DNA of 64,000 nucleotides, taken from the NCBI GenBank assembly GCA_019166125.1, contig JAHTBO010000010.1, positions 1-64,000 on the forward strand, in the 5' to 3' direction. Below, piece by piece: positions 56,922 to 64,000 of the stretch (its first letter is position 1; each line of letters starts with the position of its first letter). A program made the translations under genes and the position numbers. Under the pieces are notes generated by a model, which saw nothing but the letters and a program-made list of their open reading frames with translations, ran no database searches and was not told where the DNA came from. Source of the stretch: Alcaligenaceae bacterium CGII-47 (GTDB lineage: Bacteria > Pseudomonadota > Gammaproteobacteria > Burkholderiales > Burkholderiaceae_B).

Positions 56922-58036
56922 CTGAACACACTGAGTGCGTGGTCATCGGTGCAGGGGTGGTCGGCCTCGCGGTGGGTCGCGCCTGCGCACGGGCCGGGCT
57001 AGAAACGATCGTGGTAGAGGCCGCCGAGGCCATCGGGACGGCGACGAGCTCGCGCAATAGCGAAGTCATACATGCTGGCATTTACTATCAGCCCGGCTCC
57101 CTTAAAGCGCGACTTTGTGTGCAAGGGCGCGAGCTACTGTATGCGTACTGTGATCAGCACGAGATCGCGTACCAGCGCTGCGGCAAACTGATTGTGGCGA
57201 CTGATAAGGCCCAGGTCGGTGCATTGCGCCAACTCGCTGTGAATGCAGCGGCCAACGGCGTGTCCAATCTGCGCTTGATGACTGAAGCACAGGCTCGTCG
57301 CGCAGAGCCTGCATTGCGCTGCGCGGCCGCGTTGGAATCGCCTTCGACGGGGATCGTGGATAGCCACGGTTTCATGATCGCACTACAAGGCGATATCGAG
57401 GCGGCTGGCGGTTTGCTGGCGTTCTGTTCACCGGTGACCGGCGGCGCGGTCGCTTCAGGTGAGGGAATCATATTGTGCGTCGGTGGCACTGAACCGATGC
57501 AGATTTGCGCTCGATATGTCGTGAACTGTGCGGGCTTACATGCTTGGGCTGTGGCCGCTGCGATTGATGGGGTGCCGCACCATACCATCCCCGAATATCG
57601 ATATGCCAAAGGCAATTATTATTCCCTATCTACTACGGCACCCTTTTCGCGACTTATCTATCCCGTACCAGAGCCCGGCGGCCTGGGTGTGCACCTGACG
57701 CTGGATCTGGGCGGGCGGGCACGCTTCGGGCCAGACGTTGAATGGGTGGATACCATCGACTACAGCGTCGATCCGGCACGCGCCGATGCTTTCTACGAAT
57801 CGATCCGACGTTACTGGCCGGAATTGCCGGATGCAGCGCTGCATCCGGACTATGCCGGTATCCGCCCCAAACTGATCGGATTATCGGACCATGATGCAGA
57901 TTTCGTGATCCAAGGCGAGGATGAACATGGCGTGGCTGGACTCGTAAATCTATATGGCATCGAGTCTCCTGGTTTGACGGCAGCTCTGGCGATTGCAGAA
58001 GACGTCATGCGGCAGATGCCTTGCTCGCAAAAGTAA
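56918..58036 (+). CDS. FAD-dependent oxidoreductase, L-2-hydroxyglutarate oxidase (LhgO) type
   Basis: 372 residues from ATG 56918. The dinucleotide fold reads [20 protein letters not shown], then the DAO-family segment ([19 protein letters not shown]) typical of LhgO-like enzymes; the C-terminus has [20 protein letters not shown]. It oxidises a 2-hydroxy acid (L-2-hydroxyglutarate or similar) with electron transfer to the quinone pool or oxygen. It is coupled to gntR by ATGA overlap, so it is part of the same inducible set. A longer ORF upstream overlaps gntR and is not used. It converges with uvrA with 2 nt between. Confidence 0.87.
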   Translation: MTEHTECVVIGAGVVGLAVGRACARAGLETIVVEAAEAIGTATSSRNSEVIHAGIYYQPGSLKARLCVQGRELLYAYCDQHEIAYQRCGKLIVATDKAQVGALRQLAVNAAANGVSNLRLMTEAQARRAEPALRCAAALESPSTGIVDSHGFMIALQGDIEAAGGLLAFCSPVTGGAVASGEGIILCVGGTEPMQICARYVVNCAGLHAWAVAAAIDGVPHHTIPEYRYAKGNYYSLSTTAPFSRLIYPVPEPGGLGVHLTLDLGGRARFGPDVEWVDTIDYSVDPARADAFYESIRRYWPELPDAALHPDYAGIRPKLIGLSDHDADFVIQGEDEHGVAGLVNLYGIESPGLTAALAIAEDVMRQMPCSQK

Positions 58037-58038
58037 AC

Positions 58039-60894
58039 TCAGACCGCCTCACGCGCCAACAAGGCTTGCAAATACCGTCCCGTATGACTTCCCGGCGTCG
58101 CCGCAACGGTCTCGGGCGTACCCTGGGCAATAATATAGCCCCCGCCCGCGCCGCCCTCTGGCCCCATATCAATGACCCAATCCGCCGTTTTGATTACGTC
58201 CAGATTGTGCTCGATGATAAGCACCGTATTACCCGCCTCAACCAGACGGCGAAGCACATCAAGCAAGACGGCAATATCCTGGAAATGTAGGCCAGTAGTC
58301 GGCTCATCGAGTACATAAAGCGTGCGACCCGTGCCGCGTTTGGAGAGCTCAAGCGAGAGCTTTACTCGCTGTGCCTCACCGCCTGATAGCGTTGTGGCGC
58401 TTTGCCCGAGCCGGATGTACGACAGGCCGACCTCCATGAGCGTATGCAGCTTACGGGCAATTGCAGGCACCGCATCGAAATAATCGAGCGCCTGCGCGAC
58501 CGTCAGATCCAAAACCTCACTGATATTGCGTCCGCGATAGCGGATATCCAGCGTTTCCTGGTTATAGCGCAAGCTATGGCAGATATCGCAAGGCACATAC
58601 ATATCCGGCAAAAAATGCATCTCGACCTTCACCACGCCATCGCCCTGGCAGGCCTCACAACGCCCCCCCTTCACGTTAAAGGAGAATCGCCCCGGACCGT
58701 AGCCGCGCAAACGGGATTCCGGTGTGCCTGCAAAGAGCTCTCGGATCGGTGTAAACAAGCCGGTATAGGTGGCGGGATTACTGCGCGGCGTACGACCGAT
58801 GGGGCTTTGATCGACGCTGATGATTTTGTCGAACTCAGCGAGGCCATCGATGCGATCAAATGGCGCAGGCTCAGTTTGGGCGCGGTGCAGTCTGTGCGCA
58901 GCAGCAGCGACCAGGGTGTCATTGATCAGGGTGGATTTGCCTGAACCCGAGACACCCGTCACGCAGACGAGCCGACCATTGGGGATGGCGAGATTTACGT
59001 TTTTCAGATTATGTCCGCGACATCCAGTCAGACGCAGCCAGGGATGGTCCTCGGTGATCGGGCGACGCTGGGGGATGGCAATCTGCCGTGCCCCGGACAA
59101 GTATTGGCCGGTTAGGGAGCTCTTGTTCTGCGCGACTTCGGTGGGTGTGCCTTGGGCGATCACCTGGCCGCCGTGTTCGCCCGCACCTGGGCCCATGTCC
59201 AGGACGTAGTCCGCTGCGCGGATCATATCCTCGTCGTGTTCAACCACGATCACGCTATTGCCCAGATCGCGCAGTTGCCTCAGGGTCTCGATGAGGCGAT
59301 TGTTATCGCGCTGGTGCAGGCCGATAGAGGGTTCGTCCAACACATACATGACACCGGTCAGGCCTGAACCGATTTGGCTGGCCAAGCGGATGCGCTGGGC
59401 CTCGCCGCCAGAGAGGGTGTCGGCGCTGCGATCCAAGGCCAGGTAGCCCAATCCCACATTATTGAGAAAGGCCAGGCGTGCACGGATTTCACGCACAATA
59501 CGATCGGCGATGTCCTTTTTGGCGCCCTGCAAGCTAAGCGCCTCGAACCATTGCAGGCAATCCGCCAGCGACAGGGCTTCGACCTCGTAGATGGCGCGAC
59601 CGCGCCGTTCGGCTGGGCCCGACTCGTTACCGATCAGAACGTTGCGGGCTTCTGTACGCAGGCGCGCGCCCAGGCAGGCAGGGCAGGGTGTGGTGTGCCT
59701 GAACTTACTAAGTTCTTCACGTACGGCGTTCGAGTGAGTGTCGCGCCAGCGTCGCTCTAGATTGGGAAGCACGCCTTCGAAGGGATGCATGCGAACGGTG
59801 GTGCCGCCGTTTTCATTCAGGTACAGAAAAGGAATCTCTTCTGTGCCCGAGCCGTACAGAATTTTTTGTTGGATCGCTGCATCCAATTGATTGTAGGGTG
59901 CCTCCAGATCGAAGGTGTAATGCGCTGCCAGACTGCTCATCATGGTATGGGTGAAGGCGTTGCGCCGATCCCATCCATGGATTGCACCGCTCGCCAGGCT
60001 CAGGTCCGGGAAGGCGACGATGCGACGCGGGTCAAAGGACTCGGTCGTACCCAAGCCGTCGCATTCAGGACAGGCGCCGACTGGGTTATTAAAACTGAAC
60101 AGGCGTGGTTCCAGCTCGGTGAGGCTGTGTTGACAGATGGGGCAAGCGTAATGGCTGGAGAACGCCAATTCGCTGTCGTCATCCAGGTTTAGGGCAATAG
60201 CACGACCTTTGGATAAATTGACGGCGGTCTCGAAGCTCTCGGCCAGACGCTGACGACTGTCGGTGCGCACGCGCAGGCGGTCAACGATGACATCCAGGTC
60301 GTAGTGCTCGGTGTCGGGCAGCACGGGCTTGGGGTCCAGCGCCAACGTGACACCATTGATGCGTACGCGTACAAAGCCCTGGGCTTGGAGCCGTGCGCAT
60401 TCGTCGGCGGCGTGGCCACGCCGATCACGCGCCACGGGTGCGAGGACGGCGAGCCGTGTGTCAGCAGGTAGGCTGAGGACTTTTTCCACCATCTGGCTGA
60501 TACTTTGGGCCTGTAGGGGCAGGCCATGCTCGGGACAGTAGGGGGTGCCAACCCGCGCGTAGAGCAGACGCAGGTAATCGTGGATTTCGGTGATAGTGCC
60601 AACGGTCGAGCGTGGGTTGTGGCCTGCCGCCTTTTGTTCGATAGCGATCGCCGGTGACAAGCCTTCGATCATATCGACATCGGGCTTGTCCATCAGTTGC
60701 AGGAATTGACGTGCATAGGCCGACAGGCTCTCGACGTAGCGGCGCTGTCCCTCGGCGTACAGGGTGTCAAAGGCAAGTGAAGACTTGCCCGATCCGGATA
60801 GCCCGGTGACGACGACGAGCTTGTGGCGCGGCAGGTCGACCGAGACGTTTTTCAGGTTGTGCGTGCGTGCACCGCGGATGCGTATCGCTTCCAT
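58039..60894 (-). CDS. uvrA: Excinuclease ABC subunit A
   Basis: 951 residues. Two ABC ATPase modules: Walker [10 protein letters not shown] and GVSGSGKST; signatures [16 protein letters not shown] and [16 protein letters not shown]. Zn fingers are CPICQHSL...CPECDG and CEACQGDG...CDICHS. It finds DNA lesions for nucleotide excision repair. It is divergent from an MFS gene and upstream of ssb, a frequent Burkholderiales arrangement. No LexA-type box is obvious in the 82-bp gap. Confidence 0.98.
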   Translation of the reverse strand: MEAIRIRGARTHNLKNVSVDLPRHKLVVVTGLSGSGKSSLAFDTLYAEGQRRYVESLSAYARQFLQLMDKPDVDMIEGLSPAIAIEQKAAGHNPRSTVGTITEIHDYLRLLYARVGTPYCPEHGLPLQAQSISQMVEKVLSLPADTRLAVLAPVARDRRGHAADECARLQAQGFVRVRINGVTLALDPKPVLPDTEHYDLDVIVDRLRVRTDSRQRLAESFETAVNLSKGRAIALNLDDDSELAFSSHYACPICQHSLTELEPRLFSFNNPVGACPECDGLGTTESFDPRRIVAFPDLSLASGAIHGWDRRNAFTHTMMSSLAAHYTFDLEAPYNQLDAAIQQKILYGSGTEEIPFLYLNENGGTTVRMHPFEGVLPNLERRWRDTHSNAVREELSKFRHTTPCPACLGARLRTEARNVLIGNESGPAERRGRAIYEVEALSLADCLQWFEALSLQGAKKDIADRIVREIRARLAFLNNVGLGYLALDRSADTLSGGEAQRIRLASQIGSGLTGVMYVLDEPSIGLHQRDNNRLIETLRQLRDLGNSVIVVEHDEDMIRAADYVLDMGPGAGEHGGQVIAQGTPTEVAQNKSSLTGQYLSGARQIAIPQRRPITEDHPWLRLTGCRGHNLKNVNLAIPNGRLVCVTGVSGSGKSTLINDTLVAAAAHRLHRAQTEPAPFDRIDGLAEFDKIISVDQSPIGRTPRSNPATYTGLFTPIRELFAGTPESRLRGYGPGRFSFNVKGGRCEACQGDGVVKVEMHFLPDMYVPCDICHSLRYNQETLDIRYRGRNISEVLDLTVAQALDYFDAVPAIARKLHTLMEVGLSYIRLGQSATTLSGGEAQRVKLSLELSKRGTGRTLYVLDEPTTGLHFQDIAVLLDVLRRLVEAGNTVLIIEHNLDVIKTADWVIDMGPEGGAGGGYIIAQGTPETVAATPGSHTGRYLQALLAREAV

Positions 60895-60976
60895 GAGTCA
60901 GATTCAGGCTTTTCAAAGGGTAACTTGCTACTATAACGCGCTAGCCCTTTTCTTTTGTCGATCAGGTATCCCCCTC

Positions 60977-62173
60977 ATGTCTAAGTCTTTCTCGAAACGT
61001 CCGCCCAGCTTGCGCTTGACTACAGCCGAGCGCCGAGCCAGTATTTCGCTGGCCTTGTTGTTTGCCGTGCGTATGCTGGGCCTGTTTTTATTGACGCCCA
61101 TTTTTGCCGTGGCAGCTCAGGCGCTGCCTGGCGGCAATGATCCAATACGTGTCGGCTTGGCCCTGGGCGCGTACGGGTTGACGCAGGCGTTTTTGCAGAT
61201 TCCATTGGGGATGGCCTCTGATCGGTATGGGCGTCGCCCTGTAATCGTGTTTGGGATGGTGCTGTTTGTTATCGGCGGGGTGATCTGCGCGCTGGCCAGC
61301 GATGTGGACTGGATTACCGTGGGCCGTGTGATCCAGGGTCTGGGTGCGGTTTCGGCGGCCATTACCGCCTGGGTGGCGGATGCAACGCGTCCCGAGGTGC
61401 GCACGCGGGCGATGGCAATGGTTGGCGGATCGATCGGTATTTCCTTTGCGCTATCGCTTGTGCTCTCACCCATGCTGGTGGGGGCGTTCGGCTTGTCAGG
61501 TCTATTTTGGGCAATTAGCCTGCTGGGCTTTATATGTCTGTTGATCGCGATGTTTTTTGTGCCGACTGTGGCTCGCGACGAGGTGCCTATTGTGCAGGTG
61601 ACCGCACGCGACGTTTTGCGCCATAGGGATTTGCTGCGTTTGAATTTCGGTGTTTTTTGCCTGCATTTCATTCTCATGTCGCTATTCATGGTTGCACCCG
61701 GTTTGCTCGGGCGGCTAGGGGGCTATGACTCCACCAGCCTCTGGCAGATCTATCTACCGGTAATCCTGGCCTCTTTTGTATTGATGGTGCCCGCTGTGTT
61801 CTATACCGAAACCCATCGGTCGCATAAGGGCGCCTTAGAGTGGGCGGTGCTGGGCTTGATTCTGACGCTTGGCGTGCTGCCCTGGGTAGAGGACGACTTT
61901 ACGCTGGTGGTGATTGCCTTGATCGGATTTTTTGTAGCGTTTAACATTCTGGAGGCCTTGCAGCCTTCTCTTGTGTCGCGCGTTGCGCCGCCTGCCTATA
62001 AGGGCCTGGCACTGGGCTTCTACAATACGGCACAGTCCCTGGGGGTCTTTGCTGGCGGCTTGCTCGGCGGTGTGCTGGTGAGCTATGGTGGCGCGCATAT
62101 GGTATTTTGGGCGGGTGCAATGCTGGCGGTTGTCTGGCTCTATACCGCCCGAGGATTTAGTAAAACTTATTGA
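60977..62173 (+). CDS. MFS transporter
   Basis: 398 residues from ATG 60977; the frame is open upstream into uvrA but lacks support. It has twelve hydrophobic segments. The MFS motif A is in [16 protein letters not shown], between TM2 and TM3. Proteins of this kind (YajR/drug-efflux-like) sit between uvrA and ssb in many Burkholderiales. The substrate is unknown. Confidence 0.9.
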   Translation: MSKSFSKRPPSLRLTTAERRASISLALLFAVRMLGLFLLTPIFAVAAQALPGGNDPIRVGLALGAYGLTQAFLQIPLGMASDRYGRRPVIVFGMVLFVIGGVICALASDVDWITVGRVIQGLGAVSAAITAWVADATRPEVRTRAMAMVGGSIGISFALSLVLSPMLVGAFGLSGLFWAISLLGFICLLIAMFFVPTVARDEVPIVQVTARDVLRHRDLLRLNFGVFCLHFILMSLFMVAPGLLGRLGGYDSTSLWQIYLPVILASFVLMVPAVFYTETHRSHKGALEWAVLGLILTLGVLPWVEDDFTLVVIALIGFFVAFNILEALQPSLVSRVAPPAYKGLALGFYNTAQSLGVFAGGLLGGVLVSYGGAHMVFWAGAMLAVVWLYTARGFSKTY

Positions 62174-62285
62174 ACCCGAAGGGTGTGCGTAGTTTCCGAG
62201 GTGGGCGATAATAGGCGTTTGCACGTGATCGTATGCCTGGATCGTCGATAGTAGGCAATCATGTACTTATTACAGGATTTTTATC

Positions 62286-62762
62286 ATGGCTTCCGTTAAC
62301 AAAGTCATCCTCGTTGGCAACTTGGGGCGTGACCCCGAGGTACGCTACAGCCCAGAAGGCTCGGCAATCTGCAATGTGTCGATTGCGACCACCAGCGCAT
62401 GGAAGGACAAGGCCTCTGGCGAAAAACGCGAAGAGACCGAATGGCACCGCGTGGTGTTTTATAACCGTCTCGCCGAGATCGCAGGCGAGTACCTGAAAAA
62501 AGGCCGCTCGATCTATGTCGAGGGGCGCCTTAAGACCCGCAAATGGCAGGATAAGGAGACGGGCGCCGATCGTTACAGCACGGATATCGTCGCCGACCAG
62601 ATGCAGATGCTCGGTGGCCGCGAGGGCGGCGAGTCCGGTGGCGGTGAATACAACCAGGCCCCCGCGGCTGCGCCCCGTCGTGCAGCCCAGCCGCGTCCTG
62701 CAGCGCCTGCTGCGGCGCCAGCCAGTAATTTAGCGGATATGGATGACGATATTCCGTTTTAG
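62286..62762 (+). CDS. ssb: Single-stranded DNA-binding protein
   Basis: 158 residues. The OB fold ([20 protein letters not shown], then [20 protein letters not shown]) is followed by a Gly/Ala/Pro-rich linker and the acidic tip MDDDIPF, which docks repair and replication proteins. It forms tetramers on ssDNA. It is convergent with the small membrane protein gene. Confidence 0.97.
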   Translation: MASVNKVILVGNLGRDPEVRYSPEGSAICNVSIATTSAWKDKASGEKREETEWHRVVFYNRLAEIAGEYLKKGRSIYVEGRLKTRKWQDKETGADRYSTDIVADQMQMLGGREGGESGGGEYNQAPAAAPRRAAQPRPAAPAAAPASNLADMDDDIPF

Positions 62763-62769
62763 ACAACAC

Positions 62770-62785
62770 CCCCAGTGGACTGGGG
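62770..62785 (+). other. Small hairpin just after ssb
   Basis: CCCCAGT (62770-62776) and ACTGGGG (62779-62785) pair with a 2-nt gap. It probably assists termination or mRNA 3'-end stability. The loop is too tight for a full stem, so the innermost pairs will open. Confidence 0.4.
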
Positions 62786-62816
62786 CATGCAGAAAGAGGC
62801 GTCTTTTCTTTTAAGC

Positions 62817-62854
62817 GCAACAGGCCAAGTGATTGTGTTCACTTGGCCTGTTGC
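62817..62854. terminator. 16-bp perfect stem-loop between ssb and the small membrane protein
   Basis: GCAACAGGCCAAGTGA (62817-62832), loop TTGTGT, TCACTTGGCCTGTTGC (62839-62854). It lies between convergent genes, so it can end both. No long T-tract is adjacent, but the stem is very stable. Confidence 0.75.
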
Positions 62855-62864
62855 TGTGCGCTGA

Positions 62865-63092
62865 TTACTTTTTAAAGAGAACCTTAAAAAGTACCGCAAT
62901 GGTGAGTATAAGCACGACAACAATAAGCAGCCAAAAAATTCCCATCAACCACATCATTCCGCCACCCATCCAGCTGCCCATCATCCCACCGCCCATCATG
63001 GCGGTGCCGGTCATTTGGGCATAAACCTCATTAGGTATAAATGCCACAGCGAGGGATAGAAAAAGTGTTAGTGTACTGATCAGGCTGTTCAT
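62865..63092 (-). CDS. Small Met/Gly-rich membrane protein, possibly copper-responsive
   Basis: 75 residues with a clear AGGAAG SD. There is a signal peptide or first TM (cut near VYAQ), then a Met/Gly-rich loop (about residues 27-47: MTGTAMMGGGMMGSWMGGGM), then a strong TM (~48-70) and a basic end VLFKVLFKK. I do not recognise a named family. Met-rich extracytoplasmic segments often bind Cu(I). The promoter at 63121-63151 has the architecture of a CueR-type site, so a role in copper handling is the best guess from context, not from family knowledge. Confidence 0.8.
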   Translation of the reverse strand: MNSLISTLTLFLSLAVAFIPNEVYAQMTGTAMMGGGMMGSWMGGGMMWLMGIFWLLIVVVLILTIAVLFKVLFKK

Positions 63093-63120
63093 GATAGCTT
63101 CCTGGCGCTTGTCTATATGT

Positions 63121-63151
63121 AGAATAATCCTTACCCCTGTGGGAATGTCAA
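63121..63151 (-). promoter_or_regulatory. CueR/MerR-type promoter (19-bp spacer)
   Basis: On the minus strand, -35 TTGACA (63146-63151) and -10 TATTCT (63121-63126) are separated by exactly 19 nt. This overlong spacer is used by MerR-family activators. The spacer carries a dyad (CATTCCC...GGGTAAGG) resembling the CueR box of copA promoters, and the expected start of transcription is ~22 nt before the ATG. Confidence 0.7.
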
Positions 63152-63160
63152 CGACCTTGT

Positions 63161-64000
63161 ATGGCGGATCTTATGCGTGATGGCTTAGTTCGGGCGGCAT
63201 TCGAGATCGTCGGCATACGCCTGAGCGAGCAGGCGGGACAGGATCTGGAGACTGAGCTGCGGCAAGTGCAGGTGCTGCTTGCGGATTACGATTTGGCCCA
63301 GGTGATCCACACTGTCTACGGGGCCGATGCAGCAGGCCGATATGTCGACTTGCGTTTGGATCAGGCATTTGGCGATGTATGGATGCCGGATCACGACACA
63401 AGCGGCTTGGCCCATAGGCTTGATCTCGATACGCATGCACGTGCGAAGGACTTAGAGCGCGAAATCCTGATTACGATGCTCGGTGGTCCGCTGCCCTTTG
63501 TTTTTCCCTGCGCCGCAGAGCTCGCGTCTGCCATGCATATCCGCCGCAATATTGTCCAGGCGGGGCGCCAGACGGTGCTCGCTTTTGATACGGAGGGGGC
63601 CGAGCGTCCAGAGGATTATTGGACATATACGCAGGCCAGCGGTTTTACCGTGCGCCCGGGTCAGTCGATAATTGCCGCCTTGAAAAAGGCAACGCAGCCC
63701 GGCTCGGGCCGACGTTATTCGTTCTCATGCTATCGGGCGACAGAGTATGTAATTTTGCTCGGGCTCGCGCAGGAGCTGGCGCGCTGCCATCCCGCATTAT
63801 TGGCTGCTTTGCAGCGCCAGTGGGAGTCGCGCGCCATTATGTCGGGCGAGTTCCATGATGTGTTTTTGCATGAATATGGGTCGCATGATGCGCCCCTGCC
63901 CTTTCAATACTATGTTCCGGGCGACAGGCTGTGGTTTCGCAATCCTGATGAGCCGTCTGCGTCGGTTGAAGGCTATGAAGGATCTTGGGTCATGTATTTG
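63161..64000 (+). CDS. Bacterial transglutaminase (Tgl)-like protein, 3' end beyond window
   Basis: An open frame of 280 codons from ATG 63161 continues past the right edge; a second ATG lies at 63173. No SD is evident. Residues ~117-280 resemble Bacillus spore transglutaminase Tgl: AAELASAMHIRRNIVQAGRQ, then YSFSCYRATEYVILLGLAQE with the candidate catalytic Cys190, then YVPGDRLWFRNPDEP. The residue before the Cys is Ser, where Bacillus has Glu, and the later GEN motif reads GSW, so activity may differ. About 75 extra residues precede the shared part. Tgl enzymes cross-link Gln and Lys. It is divergent from the copper-type promoter across 68 bp. Confidence 0.5.
   Translation, partial: MADLMRDGLVRAAFEIVGIRLSEQAGQDLETELRQVQVLLADYDLAQVIHTVYGADAAGRYVDLRLDQAFGDVWMPDHDTSGLAHRLDLDTHARAKDLEREILITMLGGPLPFVFPCAAELASAMHIRRNIVQAGRQTVLAFDTEGAERPEDYWTYTQASGFTVRPGQSIIAALKKATQPGSGRRYSFSCYRATEYVILLGLAQELARCHPALLAALQRQWESRAIMSGEFHDVFLHEYGSHDAPLPFQYYVPGDRLWFRNPDEPSASVEGYEGSWVMYL

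Noticed and set aside
60890-60976. SOS (LexA) box between uvrA and the MFS gene
   Set aside because: No CTGT-N8-ACAG-type sequence could be found in this gap.
62233-62496. 87-residue ORF overlapping the ssb start
   Set aside because: Different frame from ssb, low similarity to anything, explained as a shadow.

Overview
The window looks like a chromosome segment of a betaproteobacterium of the Burkholderiales, most likely Alcaligenaceae (the Bordetella/Achromobacter/Castellaniella side). I base this on the sequences of L3, L16, EngB and other ribosomal-region proteins, on the order secY-infA-rpmJ-rpsM-rpsK-rpsD-rpoA-rplQ, and on the uvrA / MFS / ssb arrangement. This placement is by pattern recognition only; no search was run.

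Layout. 1-250: right end of an IS5-like insertion sequence. 236-11438 (minus strand): a tightly packed ten-gene catabolic operon. It holds indolepyruvate-type 2-oxoacid:ferredoxin oxidoreductase subunits (iorA, iorB), an acyl-CoA-dehydrogenase-fold monooxygenase, a small IacB-like protein, an SDR, a flavin reductase, a thiolase-like protein, a DUF35-SDR fusion, a cyclase-family hydrolase, and a periplasmic binding protein whose 3' end is cut off by the IS. A divergent MarR regulator (11696-12181) faces the operon. The set suggests aerobic breakdown of an indole or aryl acid, such as an indoleacetate-type compound, through CoA intermediates.

12387-17150: S10-type ribosomal genes rplC to rpsQ, with no rpsJ in front. 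17252-24453: a block between the two ribosomal halves, consisting of a psrA-fadE-fadD fatty-acid operon with a clear PsrA-type operator, then a LapD-like degenerate GGDEF/EAL receptor overlapping arfB. 24460-33650: spc/alpha operon (rplN to rplQ, with secY, infA, rpmJ, rpoA), started by a good sigma-70 promoter with a leader of about 210 nt and closed by a terminator.

33697-52416: core genes: cutA, dsbD, hemB, engB, a cytochrome c4, resB-resC (cytochrome c maturation system II), a membrane GGDEF-EAL protein, lysA-lptM-mrcA, aroK-aroB-dgt. 52454-58036: a transport and catabolic module, with a TRAP transporter divergent from a metallo-hydrolase, a GntR regulator and an FAD oxidase. Mirrored operator-like repeats lie at both ends of its intergenic region. 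58039-62762: uvrA, an MFS transporter, ssb.

62817-64000: a small Met/Gly-rich membrane protein behind a promoter with the architecture of a copper-responsive MerR/CueR promoter. Divergent from it is the start of a gene resembling bacterial (Bacillus Tgl-type) transglutaminase, which runs off the window. No stretch longer than about 300 bases lacks a gene. I found no tRNA, rRNA or CRISPR.
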